Shown here piece by piece: positions 34,420 through 43,661 of a DNA stretch of 64,000 nucleotides (position 1 is the first letter of the stretch; each line of letters opens with the position of its first letter). This stretch comes from Prevotella sp. UBA2850. Its GTDB lineage: Bacteria > Bacteroidota > Bacteroidia > Bacteroidales > Bacteroidaceae. The DNA lies in assembly GCA_002350805.1 (NCBI GenBank), contig DEFO01000008.1:1-64000 (forward strand), in the 5' to 3' direction. Under the pieces are notes generated by a model, which saw only the letters and a list, made by a program, of their open reading frames with translations, did not search any database and had not been told where the DNA came from. A program made the translations under genes and the position numbers.

Positions 34420-35473
34420 AGCCTGTGATTTTATGGTTAAACTCTTCTTCTTGGTCGAGCATGAAACTGACCTTGATGGGCAGTTCGTAGATGTTCTCGC
34501 GCACTTCTTTGCTGATGTCCTCCATGTCTTGCAACCGCACGGCATCTTTCTCGGTCGTGATGACCATCTTCGGGCCTGGCATAGAGGCAAACACCTCATT
34601 GATGTGCCGAATATCCTTTCGCTTGAACTGATGATGGTCTGAGTAGGTAAGCGAAGTGATGTTCGCGCCCATGGCCGTCAGGTCTTCCTGCATTTGTTTG
34701 GGTGAGGCAATACCCGTAAGCAGCAGCACATTTGTGCCTTTTACCTGCTCCAAGGGCATCTCCACGTTGCTAAAGAGCGCTTCCAGCGGGCTGTAGTCGA
34801 TGGTTGAGAAAAACAGCGCCTGATAGGGGAACAGGTTCATAGCCTTGGTGATGACGCGATAGTCGATGGGCTTCAGGTCGGCTGGACATTTAGTGATGAT
34901 GACAATGTCGGCTCTCGATTTGCCGTCTTTGGGCTCGCGCAGCCGTCCTGCGGGCAAGAGCTTGTCGTAGATAATCAGTCGGTGGTAGTCGACCAACAGA
35001 ATGTTGACACCTGGCTTCACATAGCGGTGCTGGAAGGCATCGTCGAGCAGTATCACATCGGCAGTCTCTTTCTCGTCCCCACTGGTCAGCAGGTCGATAC
35101 CGTGACATCTGTTGCGGTCGACAGCTATGGTGATATCAGGGAATTTCTGTTTCATCTGGAACGGCTCGTCGCCAATTTCCCGCATGGTGGTATCTGCGTC
35201 GGCGCGCACGAAGCCTTTGCTCTTGCGCTTATAGCCACGACTGAGCACTGCCACTTGATGCTGGTCTTTCAGTAGACGGATGAGATACTCCACGTGAGGA
35301 GTCTTTCCGGCACCACCCACCGTGATGTTGCCCACTGAAATAACGGGCGTCTTGAAGCTGCGACTTTTCAGGATACCAAGCTCAAATAGTTGGTTCCTCG
35401 TCTTCACTGCAAGTCCGTAAAGCCAGCTCAGCGGTAGCAGCCATTCGTTGATTTTGATGAAGTCGCCTTCCAT
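34304..35473 (-). CDS. lpxK: Tetraacyldisaccharide 4'-kinase
   Basis: A 389-residue inner-membrane-associated kinase of lipid A synthesis that adds the 4'-phosphate. The N-terminus includes a hydrophobic segment (LLPLSWLYGLAV), then SVGNITVGGAGKTPHVEYL with the Walker A, VLSRGYKRKSKG, GDEPFQM, DDAFQHRYV and ITTEKDAVRL. The last 38 residues overlap the downstream purine nucleoside phosphorylase gene by 116 bases in another frame. The tail (HKPKDSHHTGNGPRTISF) looks like one I recall from other Prevotella LpxK proteins, but this is memory only. Confidence 0.94.
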   Translation of the reverse strand: MEGDFIKINEWLLPLSWLYGLAVKTRNQLFELGILKSRSFKTPVISVGNITVGGAGKTPHVEYLIRLLKDQHQVAVLSRGYKRKSKGFVRADADTTMREIGDEPFQMKQKFPDITIAVDRNRCHGIDLLTSGDEKETADVILLDDAFQHRYVKPGVNILLVDYHRLIIYDKLLPAGRLREPKDGKSRADIVIITKCPADLKPIDYRVITKAMNLFPYQALFFSTIDYSPLEALFSNVEMPLEQVKGTNVLLLTGIASPKQMQEDLTAMGANITSLTYSDHHQFKRKDIRHINEVFASMPGPKMVITTEKDAVRLQDMEDISKEVRENIYELPIKVSFMLDQEEEFNHKITGYVRKNSRNSILVKAKDEHKPKDSHHTGNGPRTISFRNN

Positions 35474-35552
35474 CTTTTGGTCTTTTTCTCTGTCTTTCTC
35501 TCCGGGTTACAAGGAACCCTCGGACATCTTGAGAATGAGGTTGATTTTCGTT

Positions 35553-37331
35553 TTACTTAATGTTCATCTCAAACGGGATACGTGCCTGGATGGCGTTGTG
35601 CTGGTTGATGTTCTTCAACAGCATCATCGGCTCATAGAACTCACCGAGCGTCAGGCGGAGCTGTTCGTCCAGATAGCTGCCCTTGCCAGTGGTGGATTCC
35701 ATTAGCTGGGTCATCCAGTCGGCCTTGCCGGGATAATAAGCAGGATGATACTCCTTCAGCTTAGCCAGTTGTGCAGCTTTTGCAATGGCCTCGTCGAGGT
35801 CGCCCAGCTGGTCTACAAGTTTGATTTTCAGTGCGTCTTGTCCCAGCCAAACATGTCCCTGGGCAATCTTCTCGACCTCTTCTACCGACATCTTGCGGCC
35901 CTCGGCCACACGCGAGCGGAATAAGTTGTAACCACGGTCGATATATGCATTCAAGTAAGACATCTCCTCCTCGTTGAACGGACGTGACATCGTACCGAAG
36001 CCTGCGTTCTTGTTGGTCTTCACTTCGTCGAACTTCACACCTAGCTTCTGGGTCAGCAGGTTGCTCACATCGGGGAACATTCCGAAAATGCCAATGCTGC
36101 CAGTCAGAGTGGTGGGCTCGGCAAAGATGTAGTCGGCTATACAGCTGATATAGTATCCGCCTGATGCAGCCATGCCACCCATACTGATGACCACGGGCTT
36201 TTTGGCTTTGAGCAGTTTCACGCTGCGCCAAATCTGCTCTGAGGCATAGGCACTGCCACCGCCAGAATTGACACGGATGACAACAGCCTTCACATCATCA
36301 TCTTTCATCAAACCCTCTAAGTCCTTGCAAACCTCGTCAGACACAATGCTGTGCCCGCCGATGTTCATCAAACCACCGCCACGGCTGTCCACGATGTCGC
36401 CATAGGCGTAATAGACGGCAATCTGCTCGCCTTCGTTCTTCTTTTTCTTGACGTTGCCCATGTCGGCCAGACTCAATTGGTTGATAGTCTCGTCGTCACC
36501 GATTTTCAGCATTTTCTTCACTTCGCCCTTCACCTCGTCTGAATAAATCAGTTTGTCAACGAATTTATAGGCAACATAGTTCTTTGGGTCGGTGAAAGTA
36601 ATCATGTTGTCGGCATATTGGTTCAGTGTCTCCACACTGATCTTGCGGCTCTCCGACACACCTTTCAAGATATTCTCCCACAGTCCCTGGACGTAAGCGG
36701 TTACCTGCTCACGGTTCGGGTCACTCATCTTGTCGGCGGTAAACATCTCTGGGGCGCTCTTATAAGCTCCCACTTTTGCCAATTGCATCTTGACGCCGAA
36801 TTTCGCCATCAAGTCTTTCAGGAAATAAGGTTGTGAGGCCAGTCCCTGCCAGTTCACTTGTCCTTGTGGATTCAGGAAGATCTTGTCGGAAACAGAGGCC
36901 AGATAATAGGTGGCCTGCGTATAGGTGTCGGCATACGATACAATCCATTTGCCGCTTTTCTTGAAGTCAAGCAAAGCATTGCGAATCTCCTGAAGTCCTG
37001 CATACGAATCGGGAGTGAAAAGGCCTGCCTCGATATAGATGCCTTTTATTCTGTCGTTGTCCTTGGCTTTCTCAATGGCTTTCAGAACATCCTCAAGACC
37101 GATGACACCAGTGGCCTGGCCCATCAGCTGGTCCCTGATAGACGATTCGGAGCGCTCGCTCATAGCACCCGAGAGGTTGAGCACAAACGCCGAGTTGTCT
37201 TTCACGCTCTTGGTGGCCTCACTCGAGGCTATCATACCCACAAGACTCATGGCACCGAAAATGCCTGCAATCACAAAAAACAAAATCAGACCCACAACGG
37301 TGGCGCCTACATACTTAAAAAAATCACCCAT
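35553..37331 (-). CDS. sppA: Signal peptide peptidase SppA, long (67K) type
   Basis: A 592-residue inner-membrane serine protease that degrades cleaved signal peptides. One N-terminal membrane helix covers about residues 8-30. The duplicated crotonase-like fold of the long form is present. The Lys/Ser dyad should be K191 (VGAYKSAPEMF) and S390 (GMAASGGYYIS). Their spacing of 199 is close to the K209/S409 pair of E. coli SppA. It has a near-perfect promoter and begins the minus-strand set with lpxK, the phosphorylase and thiL. Confidence 0.95.
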   Translation of the reverse strand: MGDFFKYVGATVVGLILFFVIAGIFGAMSLVGMIASSEATKSVKDNSAFVLNLSGAMSERSESSIRDQLMGQATGVIGLEDVLKAIEKAKDNDRIKGIYIEAGLFTPDSYAGLQEIRNALLDFKKSGKWIVSYADTYTQATYYLASVSDKIFLNPQGQVNWQGLASQPYFLKDLMAKFGVKMQLAKVGAYKSAPEMFTADKMSDPNREQVTAYVQGLWENILKGVSESRKISVETLNQYADNMITFTDPKNYVAYKFVDKLIYSDEVKGEVKKMLKIGDDETINQLSLADMGNVKKKKNEGEQIAVYYAYGDIVDSRGGGLMNIGGHSIVSDEVCKDLEGLMKDDDVKAVVIRVNSGGGSAYASEQIWRSVKLLKAKKPVVISMGGMAASGGYYISCIADYIFAEPTTLTGSIGIFGMFPDVSNLLTQKLGVKFDEVKTNKNAGFGTMSRPFNEEEMSYLNAYIDRGYNLFRSRVAEGRKMSVEEVEKIAQGHVWLGQDALKIKLVDQLGDLDEAIAKAAQLAKLKEYHPAYYPGKADWMTQLMESTTGKGSYLDEQLRLTLGEFYEPMMLLKNINQHNAIQARIPFEMNIK

Positions 37332-37370
37332 AATTACTATTTGTTTGATTTATTTCTAAATAACATTCTG

Positions 37371-37401
37371 CAAAGTTACGAAAAGCCTTTAGCAAAACAA
37401 A
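37371..37401 (-). promoter_or_regulatory. Promoter of the sppA operon
   Basis: On the minus strand TTTG (37398-37401) and TAACTTTG (37371-37378) are separated by exactly 19 bp, a full match to the Bacteroidetes pattern. The leader to the start at 37331 would be about 35 bases. Confidence 0.8.
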
Positions 37402-37563
37402 GGAATTTGTTCTTTTTTTTGCCAAAATAGGGTGAGTTCGCGACTTTTGTCGCAAAATTATAAAAAAAAAACGGAAATGACGAGAAAAAAAGTAAAAACT
37501 TTCATTTATCAAAAATTAAACAACAAAAATCAAAATTCCATGAGGCCACTAACTGGAAATGAG

Positions 37564-37571
37564 TACTTTTG
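37564..37571 (+). promoter_or_regulatory. -7 box for the GH28 gene
   Basis: TACTTTTG lies 26 bases before the start at 37598. It overlaps the earlier in-frame ATG at 37559, which argues against that start. Confidence 0.55.
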
Positions 37572-37597
37572 CACCGCAAACTATATATAGTCGACTT

Positions 37598-38950
37598 ATG
37601 AACAAATACCTAATGCCGCTGCTGATAGCCTTGTTTGTTATTCCTGCCAGCGCAAAACCGAGGAAAAAAGCACCCGCTTTGTTCCCTGACGGAACACCTA
37701 TACCAGCATGGTTTAGCGATACGACCAAAGTAGATGTCAATACCCTCGGCCAACAATATGTTATCACCGATTTTGGAGTGAAAAACGACAGTACGATGGT
37801 ACAGACTGAAGCCATTCAGCACGTCATCGACCTGGCTGCCGACAAGGGTGGGGGAGTTGTGGTCATTCCGCGCGGCACCTTTCTCAGTGGTTCGTTGTTT
37901 TTCAAGCAGGGAACCCATCTGCATGTGGTCGAAGGAGGCAAACTGAAAGGCTCTGAGCGCATACGCGACTTCAAGTTGGTCGATACGCGCATGGAAGGCC
38001 AGTCAATCAAGTATTTTGCCGCTTTAGTCAATGCCGACAATGTGGATGGATTCACGATTTCAGGACAAGGAACCATCGACGGTAACGGTCATCTCTATTG
38101 GGAGGAGTTCTGGATTCGACGCCAGTATAACCGCCAGTGCACCAATCTCGAGGCCATGCGTCCGCGTCTTACGTACATATCTAATAGTAAGAATGTTACG
38201 GTGCAAGACGTGCGTTTGGTGAATAGCCCTTTCTGGACCAATCATGTTTATCATAGTGACCACATCCGCTATATCGACTGCTATATCTACGCTCCGACCA
38301 GTGGTGTGTTTGCCGCTGAGCCCAACCGTGGCGCGCCCAGCAGCGACGCCATCGACATTGACTATTGCCACGATGTGCTGGTGCATGGTTGCTATATGAA
38401 TGTCAACGACGATGCCGTCGTCCTTAAAGGCGGCAAAGGAACCTGGGCCGACAAAGACCCGAAGAACGGTCCCAACTATAACATTATCATTGAAGACTGT
38501 ACTTACGGGCGCGTGCACGGATGTCTGACACTGGGCAGCGAGTCGGTACACGACCGTAATGTCATTCTCCGTCGTTGCCATGCCGAAGATGCCAATCGCG
38601 TACTATGGCTTAAGATGCGCCCCGACACGCCGCAGCATTATGAGTATGTCACTGTTGAGGATTGTACTGGCAATTGCGGCAGTTTCCTGGTAGTGCGTCC
38701 CTGGACACAATTCTTCAAGCCCGAACAACGCGGCGACATGCCATTGTCGCAATGCAACAATATCGTCATGCGCGGTATCCGTATGCAGTGTAAGAATTTT
38801 TTTGACGTTGGCACATCCGACAAGTATCATCTCACTGACTTCACTTTCGAGAATAGTGATGTGCAAGATGAGAAAAATGCTTTCGATAAGGCTATGATTG
38901 CCAATACCATCATTAAAAATCTGAAGATAAATAGCACGGAAATCAAATGA
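37598..38950 (+). CDS. GH28 polygalacturonase-family enzyme
   Basis: A 450-residue secreted GH28 protein. The chosen start gives the signal peptide MNKYLMPLLIALFVIPASA. GH28 sites appear in order: SSDAIDIDYC, NVNDDAVVLKGG, VHGCLTLGSE (His present) and WLKMRPD. The N-terminal ITDFGVKNDS and GGGVVVIPRGTFLSGSL are the usual beta-helix entry. The family attacks galacturonan in pectin. It heads the plus-strand group with the PL11 remnant and a double acetylesterase, all consistent with rhamnogalacturonan use. It begins opposite the divergent sppA operon. Confidence 0.88.
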   Translation: MNKYLMPLLIALFVIPASAKPRKKAPALFPDGTPIPAWFSDTTKVDVNTLGQQYVITDFGVKNDSTMVQTEAIQHVIDLAADKGGGVVVIPRGTFLSGSLFFKQGTHLHVVEGGKLKGSERIRDFKLVDTRMEGQSIKYFAALVNADNVDGFTISGQGTIDGNGHLYWEEFWIRRQYNRQCTNLEAMRPRLTYISNSKNVTVQDVRLVNSPFWTNHVYHSDHIRYIDCYIYAPTSGVFAAEPNRGAPSSDAIDIDYCHDVLVHGCYMNVNDDAVVLKGGKGTWADKDPKNGPNYNIIIEDCTYGRVHGCLTLGSESVHDRNVILRRCHAEDANRVLWLKMRPDTPQHYEYVTVEDCTGNCGSFLVVRPWTQFFKPEQRGDMPLSQCNNIVMRGIRMQCKNFFDVGTSDKYHLTDFTFENSDVQDEKNAFDKAMIANTIIKNLKINSTEIK

Positions 38951-38956
38951 AATGAT

Positions 38957-38964
38957 TATCTTTG
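38957..38964 (+). promoter_or_regulatory. -7 box ahead of the PL11 remnant
   Basis: TATCTTTG lies in the short gap after GH28, about 78 bases before the remnant's start. It could still drive the acetylesterase gene downstream of the remnant. Confidence 0.45.
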
Positions 38965-39042
38965 CAGCCAAGCCTAAAGAACTAACTGTATAAAGATCAA
39001 AAAAGAAACTATTAATAATTTACAAATAACTAAAACTCTAAC

Positions 39043-39444
39043 ATGAATAACAAAAAGTTTATCAAGGGATTGTTCCTGATGATAACTGCTTTGCTAGTAG
39101 CCGCTTTTTGTCCATTGAGTGTTCAGACAGCCAATGCCGCGCCACAAGATGAATATCTATACCACTATTACCGCCACCGATTACCGTGTGCCCACCTTGA
39201 TGCACGACCATGTATACCGCATGGGTGTGGCATGGCAGAATGTGGCTTATAACCAGCCGCCTCATCTGGGATATTATCTGCCTGATTATATTGATTCGTT
39301 CCAGGGTGTTGCTACCGCCATTCAGTCTGTTGAGGCTGATGAGGTAAACGACGGTGCATGGTATACCTTGCAGGGCGTGCGCGTCGACAAACCATCGGTG
39401 AAGGCATTTATATCCACAAGGGACGGAAAGTCGTGGTAGAATAG
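39043..39444 (+). pseudogene. Remnant of a PL11 rhamnogalacturonan lyase
   Basis: The first 35 codons encode an intact signal peptide (MNNKKFIKGLFLMITALLV... ANAAPQDE). The reading then continues only in another frame from about 39150, with NIYTTITATDYRVPTLMHD and VYRMGVAWQNVAYNQPPHLG, which resemble the extreme C-terminus of PL11 (YesW-type) lyases, normally over 600 residues. A further frame change near 39397 restores the first frame and gives GEGIYIHKGRKVVVE, completing the shared secreted tail (YTLQGVRVDKP...). Almost all of the catalytic domain is therefore missing, with two frameshifts around the remaining piece. A deletion in the genome or an assembly error could both explain it. Confidence 0.7.
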
Positions 39445-39484
39445 TTCATGGTTTATCATTCATAGTACATTGTTTTTTGCAGAT

Positions 39485-41179
39485 ATGATGAAGAGAAATC
39501 TTGTGATAGCGGGATGCTTGTTCCTGACTTTGGGTGCGACCGCCCAGGTTACTGACCGAAAGGGTGTGGAGGATGTTAACAAAGTGGTTGACAATACTTT
39601 CGATAGTTTGAAGATTGCTCAAACGGCACGTCCTGTGCCGGGAAGCACGCGACGCGGCAACAACCCTGTTTTGTTCCTGGTGGGTAACTCCACGATGCGA
39701 AACGGCACCCTTGGCAACGGCAACAACGGCCAGTGGGGCTGGGGCTATTTTGAGCATGAGTATTTCGACGAGAATAAGATAACGGTTGAAAACCAGGCAC
39801 TGGGCGGCATGAGCAGCCGTACGTTCTATAACAATCTGTGGGAACCTATCCGCCAGGCATTGAAACCCGGCGACTGGGTGGTGGTGTCGATTGGACATAA
39901 CGACAATGGTCCGTACGACAGCGGACGTGCACGTGCCAGCATTCCTGGTGTGGGCAACGACACACTGAATGTGACCATCAAAGAGACGGGCAAACAGGAG
40001 ACGGTTTATACTTATGGCGGATATATGCGTAAGTACATCGACGACATTCGTGCAGCTGGCGCTTATCCCATCCTGATGTCGCTGACTCCGCGCGATGCAT
40101 ACGATGAGAAGGGTAAGATTGTGCGCAAGCCTCACACACAGTGGTTGATGCAAGTGGCTGCTGAACAGGGCGTTCCGTTTGTTGACTTAAACGAAATCTC
40201 AGGTCAGAAGCTGGATGGCTTCAGCAAGTGGAAGGAGAAATACCACTTCTTTGGCGACCACATCCACACAAGCAAATTTGGTGCTGAGATGAATGCTCGT
40301 TCGGCTGCAGAAGGATTGTGGAACAGCCGTAATCCGATGCTTAAGCCTCTGCAGGCCATGATGAAGAACATAGAATTGCCGCATCATGAGGTTGACCGCT
40401 CTGACGGCAAGCCTGTGGTTTGGATTACCGGCGACAGTACGGTAAAAAACAAAGACAAAGAAAAGGACGATATGTGGGGCTGGGGTGCAGTGGCCTACGA
40501 TGTGTTCGACCAGAAGAAGATTACGGTGATGAATGTGGCACAGGCTGGGCGTAGCTGCCGCTCTTATCTTGCCGAGGGCCGTTGGGACAAGGTCTACAAC
40601 AGTCTGCAGCCTGGTGATTACGTGCTGATAGAGTTCGGACATAATGACATTGGCGAGATTGACAAGCCGAAGTTTCGTGGTGCTATTGCCAGCGCCAAGG
40701 ACACCTGCCATGTTTACAAGATGACTGACAAGTCCGTGAAGAACAACGGCAATGTGGTCGACAAGACGCTGCCCGTGACAGCCGGCATTCGTCCGGGAGA
40801 CTATGTCGTGGTCTATTCTTTCGGTTGGTATCTGAAGAAGTTCATTGATGATGTGCGCGAGAAGGGAGCTACTCCGATTCTTGTCTCCCTGACGCCACGT
40901 AACGAATGGCCTGGTGGAAAGATTGAGCGTCGTAACGATTCTTACGGTAAATGGTATCGTGAGGTGGTGGAAGAGACGGGCGTTGAGTTTGTCGACTTAC
41001 ACAATATCACTGCCGACTTTCTGGATAAGAAATGCGGCAGTAAAGAAAAGGCTTCCAAGTATTTCAAGCATGATCACACACATACATCGCTGTTAGGTGC
41101 CAAGACCAACGCGAAGAGTGTGGCGAAAGGCTTACGCGATATCAATAGCAAACTGGCTGGATATCTGAAAGGGAAATAA
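39485..41179 (+). CDS. Double rhamnogalacturonan acetylesterase (two SGNH domains)
   Basis: A 564-residue secreted protein with two SGNH hydrolase domains of the rhamnogalacturonan acetylesterase type (CE12-like). Domain 1 (about 55-285) has block I GNSTM, block III GHNDNGPYD and the final dyad DHIHTS. Domain 2 (about 305-555) has GDSTV, GHNDIGEID and DHTHTS. Both keep the Ser nucleophile and the Asp-His pair, so both could be active. The family removes acetyl groups from rhamnogalacturonan so that backbone enzymes can work. The signal peptide is MMKRNLVIAGCLFLTLGATAQ; the start may be either ATG at 39485 or 39488. A bidirectional terminator follows. Confidence 0.87.
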   Translation: MMKRNLVIAGCLFLTLGATAQVTDRKGVEDVNKVVDNTFDSLKIAQTARPVPGSTRRGNNPVLFLVGNSTMRNGTLGNGNNGQWGWGYFEHEYFDENKITVENQALGGMSSRTFYNNLWEPIRQALKPGDWVVVSIGHNDNGPYDSGRARASIPGVGNDTLNVTIKETGKQETVYTYGGYMRKYIDDIRAAGAYPILMSLTPRDAYDEKGKIVRKPHTQWLMQVAAEQGVPFVDLNEISGQKLDGFSKWKEKYHFFGDHIHTSKFGAEMNARSAAEGLWNSRNPMLKPLQAMMKNIELPHHEVDRSDGKPVVWITGDSTVKNKDKEKDDMWGWGAVAYDVFDQKKITVMNVAQAGRSCRSYLAEGRWDKVYNSLQPGDYVLIEFGHNDIGEIDKPKFRGAIASAKDTCHVYKMTDKSVKNNGNVVDKTLPVTAGIRPGDYVVVYSFGWYLKKFIDDVREKGATPILVSLTPRNEWPGGKIERRNDSYGKWYREVVEETGVEFVDLHNITADFLDKKCGSKEKASKYFKHDHTHTSLLGAKTNAKSVAKGLRDINSKLAGYLKGK

Positions 41180-41212
41180 ACTCCCTCATCATATTTGGGG
41201 TTATACCCATCA

Positions 41213-41262
41213 AAAATCTGCACCCTGAGCGTTGTTCTTCATGCTCGAAGGGTGCAGATTTT
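41213..41262. terminator. Bidirectional terminator
   Basis: AAAATCTGCACCCT (41213-41226) pairs perfectly over 14 bases with 41249-41262. A/T ends on both sides make it work for both converging genes. Confidence 0.92.
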
Positions 41263-41282
41263 CGTATGGTATCAAGGAAGAC

Positions 41283-43649
41283 TTACTTCGTTTCCAGTTT
41301 TGTGGTGATTGTCTTATATCCGTTGGCTTTAGTTCTTAGGACGACCTTCGACGGGTTCCTTCCTGCGCGCAAGATGACCATTGCAGAGCCATTCCACATA
41401 CGGCGGTGGTTTTGCACGTTCAGTTCATCGGAGTTGATGTCACCATTGGTGACAGCCACAATCTGTGCGTCACCTTCTACCTCAAAGGTCAGTTCGTCTT
41501 GAGCCATAGGCACCCGACGCCCTTTACTGTCAATCGCCTCCAGGCGCACATGCATCAAGTCCATGCCATCAGCTTTCCATTCAATGTTGTCGGCTAATGC
41601 ACTGAGCCTGACTGCTTTTCCGCTTGTCTGGATCTGGTGGTGAGCCACATCCTTTCCGTTGTTGTACGCAATGGCCAGCAGGGTACCGTCAGCATAGGTG
41701 ATATTGTCCCATCTGATTTGATTACGGTGTTTGGGGTCGTACTTGGGATTCTTTTTTCTGCCAAGACTCTTCCCGTTGAGACGAAGCTCCACCTCGTCGG
41801 CATTTGTGTATGTAATGAGTTGCACGTTCTTGCCTGGTTGTCTGTTCCAGTGGTCGCTCATGCCGTCGTTGCCCGTCTGCACACCGTTCCACATCATGTC
41901 GCCTTTCGAGTCGATGACGGCAATATGGACCATGGGCTCGTCGGGAACAAAGAAGGAGCGCATGAAGTAGGCTTTTGGTTTTGGCTCCAGCGAGATGTCG
42001 AACACACCTTGGGCCCAACCTTTAGCAGGCCAGCCCTGGCTTTCGCCTAGATAATCGATAGCTCCCCAGTAGGCCGAGCCAATCACCTTGTCGAGGTCCA
42101 TCTCGAAGAAGTTTGGTCCCATGGCCGAGATGCTGGCCTCGCTCTGATAGAATGTCATCCACGGGAAGCGACGTCCATCGCCCGGAAAGTACATATAACG
42201 GTAGTTATAGGCTTGTATATCGGTGATTTTTGCCAGTTCACATGGTAGCGAGTCGGTTTCCCAGTTGCGATAACGGGGGTGCATGGCTACTGTGACGAGT
42301 CGGGTAGAGTCGTAGCGGTGGAGCAGGGTACGCATTAGCTTGTACATGGTCACTCCAAAGTCGTTGAACGGCTGGTTGGGGTCTTGTTGCAACTCGTTGC
42401 CCAGACTCCAGAGCACTACCGATGGTGAGTTGCGGTCGCGCTTCACCCATTCGGGCACGTCGTACTGCCATAATTGCTCAAACGCCACGCGTCCGCCGGT
42501 ATGCTGGCGTGTCCATTTGTCATATAGTTCGTCGACCACCAGGATGCCATATTTGTCACAAAGCTCAATAAACTCTCTGCTGTACGGGTTGTGAGATGTA
42601 CGGATATGGTTGATGCCGAATTGTTTCATCAACTGCAGGCGTTTTTCGATAGCCCGCGGGTAATTCGCCGCTCCAAGTGCGCCCAGTGTGTGATGGTTGG
42701 CATAGCCCTTTAGCAAAACTTTCTTGCCATTGAGTTTCAGTCCGTAATCGGGACCCATCTCAATGGTGCGGATGCCAAACTGTGCACTTGCCACATCGGC
42801 CACGGTGCCGTCTTCACGCAACAGCGTGGCCTCTACGGTATAGAGATTGGGCGTCTCAGTATCCCACAGTTGTGGGTTCTGAATCTCTATCTCTGGCACT
42901 TGGTTCACCAATGTGCGTGTGGGCATGTTGCGCTGACGGGTGCTCTTACCCTCGTAGACCACTTGTCCGTTGGGAGCCATCACCTTTACATTCATGTCGA
43001 TAGCTTTGGCTTTGGTATAGTTGGTAAACTCAGCCGAGATGTTGACAAAACGGTTTTCGCGTGTGGTGATGTAAAGTGGGTGCCGGGCAAAATACAAATC
43101 CTTTGATGTGGCGATGAGCTTGACATCGCGGAATAGTCCTCCACCAGTATACCATCTTGAGTTGTTGGGCTCGCGGGTGTCTGCCACCACAGCCAGTTCG
43201 TTGGCAGCATCCCATTTCAACTCGTTGGTGATGTCTATCTCAAAGCCCACGTATCCATAGTCGGTACCACCAATGCGTTTCCCGTTCAGGAAGACATCGC
43301 CTGTGTACATAATACCGCCGAAGTCGAGCAGAATGCGTTTGCCCTTCATGTCTGCGGAGGGTGTCAGCTGGTAGCGGTAGTATCCTTTGCCCATCTCCTT
43401 GAAACCGCGGCTGGAGAGACGGCTCTTGATGTTGGCTGCCACATCGGTATTGTCAGCCTTCTCGTCGGCAGCTGGCGCCACCCAGGGTTGCTCTATCTGA
43501 AAGTCGTGCGGTAGGTTGACTTTGCGCCATTCGCCTTCGTTGTTCAAACGGAACTCCCATCCGAAGTTGAGGTTGATTACTTGTCGCTCCTGTGCCGTCA
43601 CGCCGATGGACGATGCCACAGCCAGTAGCATTATAATTATTCTCTTCAT
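41283..43649 (-). CDS. GH2 beta-galactosidase-family enzyme
   Basis: A 788-residue secreted GH2 enzyme with signal peptide MKRIIIMLLAVASSIGVTAQ. It has the sugar-binding domain (about 22-190), an Ig-like domain, and the barrel (about 300-580) with GINHIRTSHNPYS, the acid/base Glu in WSLGNELQQ and the nucleophile Glu in FYQSEASIS. C-terminal Ig-like modules follow, including a DUF4982-like part (ITYTNADEVELRLNGKSLG). The family is mostly beta-galactosidase, which fits removal of galactan side chains from rhamnogalacturonan. It is the last gene of the minus-strand GH105-GH106-GH2 operon, 12 bases after GH106. Confidence 0.9.
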   Translation of the reverse strand: MKRIIIMLLAVASSIGVTAQERQVINLNFGWEFRLNNEGEWRKVNLPHDFQIEQPWVAPAADEKADNTDVAANIKSRLSSRGFKEMGKGYYRYQLTPSADMKGKRILLDFGGIMYTGDVFLNGKRIGGTDYGYVGFEIDITNELKWDAANELAVVADTREPNNSRWYTGGGLFRDVKLIATSKDLYFARHPLYITTRENRFVNISAEFTNYTKAKAIDMNVKVMAPNGQVVYEGKSTRQRNMPTRTLVNQVPEIEIQNPQLWDTETPNLYTVEATLLREDGTVADVASAQFGIRTIEMGPDYGLKLNGKKVLLKGYANHHTLGALGAANYPRAIEKRLQLMKQFGINHIRTSHNPYSREFIELCDKYGILVVDELYDKWTRQHTGGRVAFEQLWQYDVPEWVKRDRNSPSVVLWSLGNELQQDPNQPFNDFGVTMYKLMRTLLHRYDSTRLVTVAMHPRYRNWETDSLPCELAKITDIQAYNYRYMYFPGDGRRFPWMTFYQSEASISAMGPNFFEMDLDKVIGSAYWGAIDYLGESQGWPAKGWAQGVFDISLEPKPKAYFMRSFFVPDEPMVHIAVIDSKGDMMWNGVQTGNDGMSDHWNRQPGKNVQLITYTNADEVELRLNGKSLGRKKNPKYDPKHRNQIRWDNITYADGTLLAIAYNNGKDVAHHQIQTSGKAVRLSALADNIEWKADGMDLMHVRLEAIDSKGRRVPMAQDELTFEVEGDAQIVAVTNGDINSDELNVQNHRRMWNGSAMVILRAGRNPSKVVLRTKANGYKTITTKLETK

Positions 43650-43661
43650 GATGATAACTAT

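Noticed and set aside
39119..39439. Reading 39119-39439 as a real 106-residue gene
   Set aside because: It is the middle-frame part of a frameshifted PL11 remnant. Its start has no signal peptide, while the upstream frame has one.
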